From Deltaproteobacteria bacterium (GTDB lineage: Bacteria > Desulfobacterota > GWC2-55-46): 50,896 nt of DNA. Numbering within the stretch: position 1 is the first letter of the stretch; each line of letters starts with the position of its first letter. The position numbers and the translations under genes are program-made. Below the pieces are notes generated by a model. The model had not been told where the DNA came from and made no database searches. It saw only the letters and a program-made list of their open reading frames with translations. The stretch covers positions 1-50,896 of the forward strand of contig JACPGB010000059.1 in the NCBI GenBank assembly GCA_016182655.1, given 5' to 3'. This document shows positions 30,876 to 38,890 of the stretch, one piece after another.

Positions 30876-31777
30876 GGTCCCAAAATTTTGCCCTGATAGA
30901 AAACGGCCCGGCCATAGTCGGAGAGGATGCCGCGCTCGAGATATTCAGGCGCGTCTGCCGGACCCGTTTCTTTGAAGAGGGCCTCGTAAGGGCCGTTAAA
31001 GACGGTTTCGTGACCTCGCCCGTCTATCTCTCGACCGGGCAGGAGTCGGTCGCGGCCGCGCTTTCGGTCGCGCTTCCCCGCCCCATAATATTCGCCCAAC
31101 ACAGGTGCCACGGGGTCTATCTTTCTTACGGCGGCGACCCTGTAAGGCTCCGCGACGAGCTCATGGGACTGCCCACCGGGACGAGCGGGGGCAGGGCCGG
31201 CTCCAACTGCGTACAGTGCCATGACGACGGCGTTACGATGCACGGCCATCACGGACTCATCGGCGAGAACGTCCCGCTCGCCGTCGGATACGCGTTGGCG
31301 TCAGGGGATACGACGCTTGCCATATTCGGCGACGGCGCGGCCGAGGAGGACTATGTGCTATCTTCCCTCGGCTTCGCCGCCACGCACAGGCTGCCGGTGC
31401 TTTTCGTCTGCGAGGACAACAACCTCTCGATATTGACGACCGTCGAGACCCGTCGCTCGTGGAAGGTCTCGAATGTGGCAAGCTCTTTCGGGATAGGCTC
31501 AGAAGACCTCTCGGACGACCCGTGGACGGTCTATCTCAAGGCCAGGGAGCTTGCGAAAAGGACACCGGCGCTGATGAACATCTATACATGCAGGGCCAAC
31601 TGGCATGTGGGCGTTGGCACGGACGGCCCCGTGGAGTGGGACAGGTTTGCCGAGGTTAAAGCCGCGCTTGACGGCGCGGGCCTCAAGGACAAGGCGCTGG
31701 GAATAGAAGACGCCGAAAGGCTCTCCATGGAGAAGGTATGGGAACAAGGACAGTTGCGGAGACTATCAGGGAAATAA
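30872..31777 (+). CDS. ThDP-dependent E1-type enzyme, alpha subunit
   Basis: 301 residues from ATG 30872 (ATGA overlap). ThDP-binding motif GDGAAEEDYVLSSLGFAA followed by VCEDNNLSI (GDG-x~28-N), and HGHHGLIGENVPLAVGYALA upstream. It matches the alpha subunits of pyruvate/acetoin/branched-chain 2-oxoacid dehydrogenases. No E2 or E3 gene is present and the neighbours are sugar-nucleotide enzymes, so it probably acts alone with its beta partner as a decarboxylase or carboligase. Attachment of a two-carbon unit to a keto sugar is a reasonable idea (compare YerE in yersiniose synthesis, from a different ThDP family). It overlaps the beta gene by 40 bp. Confidence 0.83.
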   Translation: MRSQNFALIENGPAIVGEDAALEIFRRVCRTRFFEEGLVRAVKDGFVTSPVYLSTGQESVAAALSVALPRPIIFAQHRCHGVYLSYGGDPVRLRDELMGLPTGTSGGRAGSNCVQCHDDGVTMHGHHGLIGENVPLAVGYALASGDTTLAIFGDGAAEEDYVLSSLGFAATHRLPVLFVCEDNNLSILTTVETRRSWKVSNVASSFGIGSEDLSDDPWTVYLKARELAKRTPALMNIYTCRANWHVGVGTDGPVEWDRFAEVKAALDGAGLKDKALGIEDAERLSMEKVWEQGQLRRLSGK

Positions 31778-32652
31778 CGAGGGCGCACCTCGAAAACGGC
31801 GGGATGCTCCTCGGGGAATCCATCTCAGCCGTCGGGTGGGTGAACAACACGGTCCCTGACGTGAAGAATATCGTGGAGCTTCCGATGACAGATGTGGCGG
31901 GCGCGGGCATAGCCGCGGGCGCGGCGCTTGCGGGCAGGAGGCCGGTCTTCGTGGTCAGGTTCCAGGATTTTCTGATACTGAACGGCAGTCCTCTCATATT
32001 CTACGCGGCAAAGCTCAAGGACCTGCACGGAAGGTCGGCCCCCGTCTTCGTAAGGGCGATAGCCGCCGAAGGGCTCGGCCCAGTGCACTCGGGCGTCCTC
32101 CACAGCCTGTTCATGCACTTCCCGGGCTTCAAGGTCGCTTCCCCCATGACGCCCCGCGAGTACGAAGAGGTATGGCGGATATACATGGAAAACGACGACC
32201 CGTTTATCTGTAGCGAGCACAGGGCGTCGTACGCCAATAAAGACGAGCTTGCAGATGAAACGGTCGACGGCGCGGACATCACCATCTACTCGATATCATC
32301 CACGAGGTTCGAGGCTAAAAAGGCACTGAAGCTCCTTCAGAACGAAGGGGTCAGGTGCAACCTCGTAAATATCGTATGGCTGAAACCTTTCGCCCTGTCC
32401 AGCAGACTCATCGAGCCTTTAAAGGACAGCAAGATCGGGCTGGTCGTCGACCCGGGGCACGAGATAGCAGGCGCCTCGGAGTCTATCGCGTACACGTTGA
32501 TGATAAATACCGGCTATCCGGTAAAGGCGTTGGGGGTCGAGGACCGGACGAAGTGCCTGGTTCCGCCGCTACAGAACAAGGCCCCGGACGCCTTCAGGAT
32601 ATACGAGGCGGCAAAGGGACTGCTCGCCTGCACCGGCAGGGTCTTTACCTGA
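31738..32652 (+). CDS. ThDP-dependent E1-type enzyme, beta subunit
   Basis: 304 residues with the transketolase-like pyrimidine-binding domain (GMLLGESISAVGWVN; Glu for ThDP; PMTDVAGAGIAAGAAL; VRFQDFLILNGSPLIFYAAK) and C-terminal transketolase domain (DITIYSISSTRFEAKKAL; VVDPGHEIAGASESIAY). It forms an alpha2beta2 E1 with the preceding gene; the 40-bp overlap indicates coupling. The classic lipoyl-domain partner E2 is missing from the locus. The C-terminal Leu/Val-rich interface is intact, so no sign of decay. Confidence 0.83.
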   Translation: MGTRTVAETIREITRAHLENGGMLLGESISAVGWVNNTVPDVKNIVELPMTDVAGAGIAAGAALAGRRPVFVVRFQDFLILNGSPLIFYAAKLKDLHGRSAPVFVRAIAAEGLGPVHSGVLHSLFMHFPGFKVASPMTPREYEEVWRIYMENDDPFICSEHRASYANKDELADETVDGADITIYSISSTRFEAKKALKLLQNEGVRCNLVNIVWLKPFALSSRLIEPLKDSKIGLVVDPGHEIAGASESIAYTLMINTGYPVKALGVEDRTKCLVPPLQNKAPDAFRIYEAAKGLLACTGRVFT

Positions 32653-32725
32653 TCACGGCATATTCATCGCGCCCGGTTGGCAAGAACGCGGATTTACCGA
32701 CAACATTACAGAAAGGACGATACAG

Positions 32726-33250
32726 ATGAAAAGAGCCGTCATCATCACAGGCCCGAATTTTCAGGACGAGGAGTTCATCTACCCGTTCTACCGCCTCCAG
32801 GAGGCGGGTTTCCACGTGGACGTCGCCGTTAAGGACAAGGAGGCGATAAAGGGCAAGTACGGCGTCCCGGCAAGGCCGACCGTGGATGTAAAAGACCTCC
32901 GTGAAGAGGACTACGACATCGTCGTGCTCCCCGGCGGCCACGAGGCCCCGGACAGGGTGCGGCAGATGAAGGAGGTCCTGAGCTTCGTTAAGGCGATGGA
33001 CGACAAAAAGAAGATAGTCTCGTCGGTCTGCCATGGGCCGTGGATCATGATATCGGCAAGGATCGTCCGGGGGAGAAAAATATCGGGCTACATCGCCATA
33101 AAGGACGACATAGTGAACGCAGGGGCCGAGTACGTGGATGCCCCGGTCGTCGTCGACGGCAACTTCGTCACCTCACCGCACTACAAGTACAACGGCGACT
33201 GGATGCGCGAGACCGTAAGGCTCGCCGAGGCTGAGACCCTGAATGGATAA
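32726..33250 (+). CDS. DJ-1/PfpI family protein
   Basis: 174 residues. Flavodoxin-like fold with GPNFQDEEFIYPFYRL (Glu of the triad), VLPGGHEAPD and the nucleophile elbow SSVCHGPWIM, followed by a conserved MRETVRLAE end. The family includes intracellular peptidase-like PfpI, glyoxalase III and deglycase activities. Here it lies between the E1 beta gene and a sugar-modifying fusion, whose start overlaps its stop by 8 bp, so it may protect against or process a reactive carbonyl intermediate. That role is conjecture. Confidence 0.83.
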   Translation: MKRAVIITGPNFQDEEFIYPFYRLQEAGFHVDVAVKDKEAIKGKYGVPARPTVDVKDLREEDYDIVVLPGGHEAPDRVRQMKEVLSFVKAMDDKKKIVSSVCHGPWIMISARIVRGRKISGYIAIKDDIVNAGAEYVDAPVVVDGNFVTSPHYKYNGDWMRETVRLAEAETLNG

Positions 33251-34958
33251 AAAAGACCGCATATTCATCGCAGGCCACCAGGGCCTCATTGGCTCGGCGA
33301 TAGCAAGGAGGCTCGAGCGCGACGGGTACACTAACGTCATCACGCGCACCCACGCGGAGCTCGACCTCAAAGACCAGTCGCAGGTCTCAGCCTTTTTCGA
33401 GAAGGAGAAGATAGACTATGTCTTTTTTGCCGCGGCCAGGGTAGGCGGCATATTCGCAAACAACACCTACAGGGCGGAGTTCATATACGAGAACCTCCTC
33501 ATGGAGGCTAACGTCATCCACAACGCCTTCATAAACGAGGTCAAAAAACTCGTATTCTTCGCCTCGGCCGACGTCTACCCGAAGGCTTGCCCACAGCCCG
33601 CACGGGAAGAGTACCTCCTTTCGGGCGAGTTGGAGGCGACCTGCGAGCCGTTCGCCGTAGCGAAGATCGCAGGGATAAAACTTTGCGAATCGTACAACAG
33701 ACAGTACGGGACGGACTTCGTAGTGGTCATCCCTCCGAACGTATACGGCCCGAACCAGCACTACGACGTCATGAACTCGCAGGTACTGCCTTCGCTTATA
33801 AAGAGAGTCCATGAGGCAAAGGCAACAGGCGCCGAAGAGGTCGTCATCTGGGGGAGCGGCGAGCCGATAAGGGACTTTCTCTTCGCGGACGAAGTCGCCG
33901 ACGCCTCCATCTTCCTCGTAAACGAGTATTCCGGAAACGACGTATTCAATATCGGGACCGGAGCCGGCACGACGATACGCGACCTCGCGGAGGCGATAAA
34001 AGACGCGGTCGGATACGCGGGGCGCATCACATTCGACCGGACGAGGCCGGACGGCGCAGCAAAAAAGCTCCTCGATGTATCGAAGATAAACGCGCTCGGA
34101 TGGCGTCACAAGACCTCTCTCTCGGAGGGCGTTAAACTCACGTACGGGTCTTTTCTGAAAGAGATAGAAAGGTCGAATGTAAGGACGCTAAAGGTCTCAA
34201 AGATAGCGCCGACGGACAAGGACGCCGACGTTATCGGAGAGAGAAAAAAGCCATCCGTAACGCCGGGCCAGCCCGCCTCGTACAGGGACAAGGTCGTCAT
34301 AAAGCCCTGGGGTCACGAGTTCCTCATGTTCGAGAACGACTGCTCGGCTGTCTGGTTCCTGTACATCAAGAGCGGACATTCCACGTCGATGCACTGCCAT
34401 CCGAAAAAAAAGACGTCCCTTATCCTCCTTAACGGAAGGGCGATGTCGAACACTTTCAGGAACAGGCGCTTTATAAAGGCCGGTGACGCTCTCATAATGG
34501 AGAAGGGCGTGTTCCACTCTACAAAAGCGTTATCAAGCCATGGTATATGCATACTCGAGATCGAGACGCCGCCCGACAAGACGGACCTCCTCCGGCTCGA
34601 GGACCGCTACGGCAGGGAGCGTTCCGGGTATGAGGGGGTCTCCGAGATGCAGACCACAAACCTTGAAAAATACGATTACTTCTCATTCGTCGAACCGGAG
34701 AGGTTCGAGCGGCATTCATTCTCAAAAGACAAGTTCTCCATCTCCTTCGAGGTATTCGCCGACGACGATGAGTTCAAAAAACACTTCAAGTCGCGCGATA
34801 ACGAGCTCTATACATCGCTCCGCGGCACGGTCCTCGACAGGAACGGCGCGGCGGTCCTCGATACCGGCGACACGCAGAACTCCAACGCCTTTTCAAGCGC
34901 CGGAGGGCTCCGCATCCCTGGCAAGGCAGTGATACTCAAGACCATGACTCGGGAGTAG
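33243..34958 (+). CDS. Degenerate GDP-fucose-synthase-like domain fused to a cupin domain
   Basis: 571 residues. Residues 1-315 are a WcaG-type SDR: the Rossmann loop GHQGLIGSAIARRL is intact, but catalytic positions have changed. SSC is SAD (S108, D110), YAxAK is F137-AVA-K141, and SSHV is NSQV (Q180). The paralogue at 29919 keeps all of them. Residues about 350-460 form a cupin (KPWGHEFLMF; HSTSMHCHP; GDALIMEKGVFHS) resembling the mannose-6-phosphate isomerase or small sugar-binding cupins, followed by about 110 residues I do not recognise. The protein may be a sugar-nucleotide-binding isomerase/epimerase through its cupin. Overlaps the DJ-1 gene by 8 bp. Confidence 0.8.
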   Translation: MDKKDRIFIAGHQGLIGSAIARRLERDGYTNVITRTHAELDLKDQSQVSAFFEKEKIDYVFFAAARVGGIFANNTYRAEFIYENLLMEANVIHNAFINEVKKLVFFASADVYPKACPQPAREEYLLSGELEATCEPFAVAKIAGIKLCESYNRQYGTDFVVVIPPNVYGPNQHYDVMNSQVLPSLIKRVHEAKATGAEEVVIWGSGEPIRDFLFADEVADASIFLVNEYSGNDVFNIGTGAGTTIRDLAEAIKDAVGYAGRITFDRTRPDGAAKKLLDVSKINALGWRHKTSLSEGVKLTYGSFLKEIERSNVRTLKVSKIAPTDKDADVIGERKKPSVTPGQPASYRDKVVIKPWGHEFLMFENDCSAVWFLYIKSGHSTSMHCHPKKKTSLILLNGRAMSNTFRNRRFIKAGDALIMEKGVFHSTKALSSHGICILEIETPPDKTDLLRLEDRYGRERSGYEGVSEMQTTNLEKYDYFSFVEPERFERHSFSKDKFSISFEVFADDDEFKKHFKSRDNELYTSLRGTVLDRNGAAVLDTGDTQNSNAFSSAGGLRIPGKAVILKTMTRE

Positions 34959-34960
34959 TC

Positions 34961-34985
34961 GGGGGCGGGTCGTGGCGGGTCGGGG
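34961..34985 (+). repeat. G-quadruplex-type motif after the SDR-cupin gene
   Basis: G5-c-G3-tcgtggc-G3-tc-G4 fulfils the G3+N1-7 rule, starting 3 bases after the stop. The remaining gap to 35044 holds no clear promoter. Confidence 0.55.
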
Positions 34986-35044
34986 CGAGGATGAAAAAAC
35001 TATATTCAAGTCATGCGATTTTTTTACGGACATAACGGATAATT

Positions 35045-36607
35045 ATGAAAAACTGGCCGTTTCATACAAATAGAGAGGCCTCGATAATCGCGCGCCATGA
35101 CAACGTCGCGGTCGCGAAAAGGGACATAGACCGCGGGACCGTCGTACGGCTTAACGGTTTCGAGATCAGGGTGGTCGACGATATACCCGCGGGGCAGAGG
35201 TTTGCCGTTACGGACATAGAAGGAGGGGAACTCCTTAACCAGTACGGCTGGCCCTTTGGCATTTCAAATGGGATAAAAGGCGGGTCTCTTGTAAACCCCT
35301 CGTCCATGAGAAGGCATCATGAGGATGTCAGGGAAATGGCCGAGAGAAGGATGGAATCGCTAAGGGGCGTAAGCAGGTTTGTTCCTACGGTCTTTACCGA
35401 TATCGGAAGGACCTTCGAAGGCTACGCGAGACATGACAATAGGGCCGGTACGCGGAACTTCTATCTCATAGTCCCGGCCTCGCTTTGCGCAAGCGACGTC
35501 GCCTCCAAGATAGCCTTTACTGCGGGGGCCGTAGCCGGCGGCATTGAGAACCTCGACGGGGTGGTAGCCGCCGCGCACACCGAGGGGTGCGGGTGCAACG
35601 ACGGGGAAATAATAGAGAGGTTGATAACAGTCCTTAAAAATACTATCATCCACCCCAATGTTGGCGGCGCGCTCATAGTCGACCTCGGGTGCGAAAAGAT
35701 ACACGGCAACGACCTTATGGACGCGCTCGGGGACCTGAAAGCCATAGGCAAGCCCGTGGACGCGCTCTCGATTCAGGCCTGCGGCGGAACGCGGAGAGCG
35801 GTCGAGAAAGGGCGCGAGATAGTCCTCTCCATGCTCGCCGAGGCCTCTTCCGTAAAAAGGCGGCCCCTGCCCCTGAGCTTGCTGACGGCAGGGCTTGAGT
35901 GCGGCGCGTCCGACACGTTCTCGGGGTTGACCGCAAACCCGCTCATTGGAAAGACCGTCGACAGGGTCATATCAGGCGGGGGCTCCGCGATACTCTCGGA
36001 GGTCCCCGAGATGCTCGGCGCCGAGGCTCTGCTCCTTTCAAGGATGAATGCCACGGAGACCGTCGAAAGGTTCGTAAAGGGCGTTGAATATTACCGGGCT
36101 ATCGCGGAGGGCCTCGGGGTCTCGATGGACGGGAACTTCGTATACGGTAACGAGAAGGGCGGGCTACTTAACCCGGCGCTCAAGAGCCTTGGGGCGGTGC
36201 TTAAGGGCGGGGAGGCCGAGATAGTCTCTTTTCTCGAATACGGCGAAAGTCTTAAGGAACAGGGGCTCTCGCTCATGAACGGACCGGGCAACGACCTCGA
36301 ATCCATGACGGGCATCGTCGCGGGCGGGGCGAACATAATACTTTTTTCGACGGGCATGGGCGCGACGGAGGGGAACCTGATCGCGCCTGTAATAAAGATA
36401 TCCTCGACGACCGGGCTTTTCCAGAAGATGGACGAGGACATAGACTTTGACGCAGGGCCGCTGCTCGACGGAGAGATAACGCTCGATGAGATGAGCGGCA
36501 GGCTCATGGACTTGATGGTCGACGTGGCATCGGGTAAAAAGACCTGGGCGGAACAATGGGAAAAGAGGTCATTTCAGATATGGACGGCTGGAAAGCTTTC
36601 TCTATGA
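35045..36607 (+). CDS. UxaA-family (altronate/galactarate dehydratase-like) enzyme
   Basis: 520 residues. An N-terminal SAF domain (about 1-105; DNVAVAKRDIDRGTVV, IPAGQRFAV) precedes the dehydratase domain with GYARHDNRAGTRNFYLIVP, HTEGCGCND, GCEKIHGND and GLECGASDTFSGLTANPLIG, signatures of altronate/galactarate dehydratases that bind iron through Cys/His. Those enzymes dehydrate sugar acids to 2-keto-3-deoxy acids. Its place in a polysaccharide locus is unusual: it might make a 3-deoxy-2-keto sugar acid component or act on a sugar nucleotide derivative. A HAD phosphatase follows with ATGA overlap. Confidence 0.85.
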   Translation: MKNWPFHTNREASIIARHDNVAVAKRDIDRGTVVRLNGFEIRVVDDIPAGQRFAVTDIEGGELLNQYGWPFGISNGIKGGSLVNPSSMRRHHEDVREMAERRMESLRGVSRFVPTVFTDIGRTFEGYARHDNRAGTRNFYLIVPASLCASDVASKIAFTAGAVAGGIENLDGVVAAAHTEGCGCNDGEIIERLITVLKNTIIHPNVGGALIVDLGCEKIHGNDLMDALGDLKAIGKPVDALSIQACGGTRRAVEKGREIVLSMLAEASSVKRRPLPLSLLTAGLECGASDTFSGLTANPLIGKTVDRVISGGGSAILSEVPEMLGAEALLLSRMNATETVERFVKGVEYYRAIAEGLGVSMDGNFVYGNEKGGLLNPALKSLGAVLKGGEAEIVSFLEYGESLKEQGLSLMNGPGNDLESMTGIVAGGANIILFSTGMGATEGNLIAPVIKISSTTGLFQKMDEDIDFDAGPLLDGEITLDEMSGRLMDLMVDVASGKKTWAEQWEKRSFQIWTAGKLSL

Positions 36608-37245
36608 CGGATATCAAGGCTGTGCTATTCGACTTCGACGGCGTCCTCGGAAGGACGATGGAGGACAACTACCGCGCATGGGTCCACGCCTTTTCGGCAC
36701 ACGGGCTTCCATTCGAAAGAGAGCCGTACTTCCTCATCGAAGGATTCAATTCGAGGAGGGTGGCCGAATACTTCCTTGGGGATCCGGCGGGAAGGAACGG
36801 GCTCATCGAGGAGCTCATCGATCTGAAGGAGACGCATTACGCCGAGAACGCGTCGTTCTCACTCTACGACGGCGTGGAAGAGCTTATCAACGGGCTCAAG
36901 GCAAGGGGGATCAAGCTCGGGCTCGTCTCGGGCGCGAGCTCAAAGAGGCTCGAAGCCTCTATCGGCGGCTTTCTCGGATATTTCGACGCGGTCGTAACCG
37001 GCGACAGGGTAAGGAACTGCAAGCCGCACCCAGAGCCGTATCTTACGGCCGCTAAAGCGCTTTCGTGCGCCCCTTCAGAGTGCGTCGCCGTAGAGAACGC
37101 GCCCATGGGCATAACGTCGGCAAAGGGCGCGGGGATGCGCTGTGTCGCGATAACGTCCACACTGCCGGAGCGCGCCCTTATCCATGCCGACCGGACCTTT
37201 ACGAGCATCATGGAACTGAAAAGATTTTTTTGCGACGACGCCTAA
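36604..37245 (+). CDS. HAD-family phosphatase (beta-phosphoglucomutase-like)
   Basis: 213 residues from ATG 36604, which overlaps the UxaA stop (ATGA); the in-frame ATG 36556 lies within uxaA. DFDGVLGRTMEDN (motif I with nucleophile and acid Asp), LVSGASSKR (motif II), KPHPEPYL (motif III Lys) and VAVENAPMGITSAKGAGM (motif IV region). The cap domain is the helical C1 type of phosphoglycolate phosphatase/phosphoglucomutase. It likely dephosphorylates a sugar or sugar acid made with UxaA. It is not the GmhB subgroup, so it does not obviously complete the GDP-heptose route. Confidence 0.83.
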   Translation: MTDIKAVLFDFDGVLGRTMEDNYRAWVHAFSAHGLPFEREPYFLIEGFNSRRVAEYFLGDPAGRNGLIEELIDLKETHYAENASFSLYDGVEELINGLKARGIKLGLVSGASSKRLEASIGGFLGYFDAVVTGDRVRNCKPHPEPYLTAAKALSCAPSECVAVENAPMGITSAKGAGMRCVAITSTLPERALIHADRTFTSIMELKRFFCDDA

Positions 37246-37398
37246 GCCGGGGCTCTGTATTCGATCCGCCGGTTCGCATCAAGACAGCACACCTCGATAT
37301 CTCAACCTGACCCCTCAAAACCTTGGCATCGCCAAAACAGGCTTATATAGCCATATGTGCGTGTTCGCGCGCACAAATTAAATATCAGGGGAGGGCCG

Positions 37399-38886
37399 AT
37401 GAAAGAGCAGATCGACATTGTACTCGTCAACCCAGGGGACAGAAAACAGGTCTATCAGGACCTCGGTGCCGAGCTTGCGGCGATAGAGCCGCCCTTCTGG
37501 ATAGCGGTCATCGCCGCATACTTGAGGAACTGCGGCTTTGGAGTGAAGATAATAGACGCGAGCGCCGAGAACATCTCACCCGAGGAGACCGCTGGAAAAG
37601 TCCGAGAGTACGACCCGCACGTCGCGGCGGTCATCGTTTACGGCTCACACCCTTCGGCCTCTACGCAGAACATGACGATAGCCGGGAAGATCTGCACGGC
37701 ACTCAAGGAGAAGACTGCGGCAAGGGTCGCAATAGGCGGCCTCCACCCCTCAGCGCTCCCGGAGAGGACTTTAAGGGAAGAGGACGTGGACTTCGTCATC
37801 GAAGGCGAGGGGCCGCTCACCTTAAGGGCGCTTCTTACGGAGATAAAGTCAGGCGGCGATTTTCGAAAGGCGCCGGGGCTATGGTACTACGCGGGAGGCG
37901 AGGTCTTATCCACGCACAAGGCCCCGCTCATAAAGGACCTTGACGAAGGGCTCCCTCTCGCGGCATGGGACCTCCTTCCGATGAAAAAATACCGCGCGCA
38001 CAACTGGCACTGCTTCGACAATATAGAGGACAGGGAACCCTACGGAGCGATATATACGAGCCTCGGATGCCCGTACTCGTGCGTCTTCTGTTGTATTAAC
38101 GCGCCGTTCGGAAAACCCGGCATAAGGTACAGGTCGCCGGAGCTTGTCGTGGAGGAAATAGGGACGCTCGTCAGGGATCACGGCGTAAGGAACTTGAAGA
38201 TCGCGGACGAGCTATTCATCCTGAACGAGGCGCACTACATGTCAATTTCCGACCTCATCATAAAGAACGGCTTCGACCTCAACATCTGGGCGTACGCGAG
38301 GGTCGATACCATCAACTTCGACAACCTAAAGACCCTCAAAAAGGCGGGCATCAACTGGCTCGGGCTCGGCATAGAGTCGGCCTCGACCGTCGTCCGCGAC
38401 GGCGCGAACAAGCGGATGAGGAGACAAGACATAGCCGAGGTGGTAAGACGCATACAGGACTCGGGGATAAGGGTAGGGGCCAACTACATTTTCGGGCTCC
38501 CTGACGACACTATGGAGACGATGCGGGAGACGCTGGAGATGTCCCTTGAGCTCAATACCGAGTGGGCCAACTTCTACTCGGCGATGGCGTATCCCGGCTC
38601 CAGGCTCTACGATATCGCGGTCAGCGACCGCTGGCCCCTGCCGTACCAGTGGCACGGGTATTCGCAACACTCCTATGAAACGCTCCCGCTCCAGACGAAA
38701 TATATAAGCGCGGCGGAGGTGCTTAAGTTCAGGGACGAAGCGTTCCACAGGTACTTCGAGAACCCGGCGTACCTCGCGATGGTAGAGAAGAAGTTCGGCA
38801 GGAAAGTCCGGGAGCACATCGTCTCGATGACCAAGGTGCGGTTAAGGCGAAGGCTCCTCGAAGGACGAGACCTTGTCGCGCTCTGA
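37399..38886 (+). CDS. B12-binding-type radical SAM protein 1
   Basis: 495 residues from ATG 37399 (GGGAGGG ribosome site). Residues about 1-160 form a Rossmann-like B12-binding domain (IDIVLVNPGDRK; LRNCGFGVKIIDAS; VAIGGLHPSALPE; IEGEGPLTLRALL). The radical SAM core has CPYSCVFCC (C224, C228, C231) and GIESAS. A C-terminal tail of about 110 residues follows. Such class B proteins include C-methyltransferases and other radical enzymes. It is the first of three in a row with different tails; substrate unknown. Confidence 0.85.
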   Translation: MKEQIDIVLVNPGDRKQVYQDLGAELAAIEPPFWIAVIAAYLRNCGFGVKIIDASAENISPEETAGKVREYDPHVAAVIVYGSHPSASTQNMTIAGKICTALKEKTAARVAIGGLHPSALPERTLREEDVDFVIEGEGPLTLRALLTEIKSGGDFRKAPGLWYYAGGEVLSTHKAPLIKDLDEGLPLAAWDLLPMKKYRAHNWHCFDNIEDREPYGAIYTSLGCPYSCVFCCINAPFGKPGIRYRSPELVVEEIGTLVRDHGVRNLKIADELFILNEAHYMSISDLIIKNGFDLNIWAYARVDTINFDNLKTLKKAGINWLGLGIESASTVVRDGANKRMRRQDIAEVVRRIQDSGIRVGANYIFGLPDDTMETMRETLEMSLELNTEWANFYSAMAYPGSRLYDIAVSDRWPLPYQWHGYSQHSYETLPLQTKYISAAEVLKFRDEAFHRYFENPAYLAMVEKKFGRKVREHIVSMTKVRLRRRLLEGRDLVAL

Positions 38887-38890
38887 CGAT

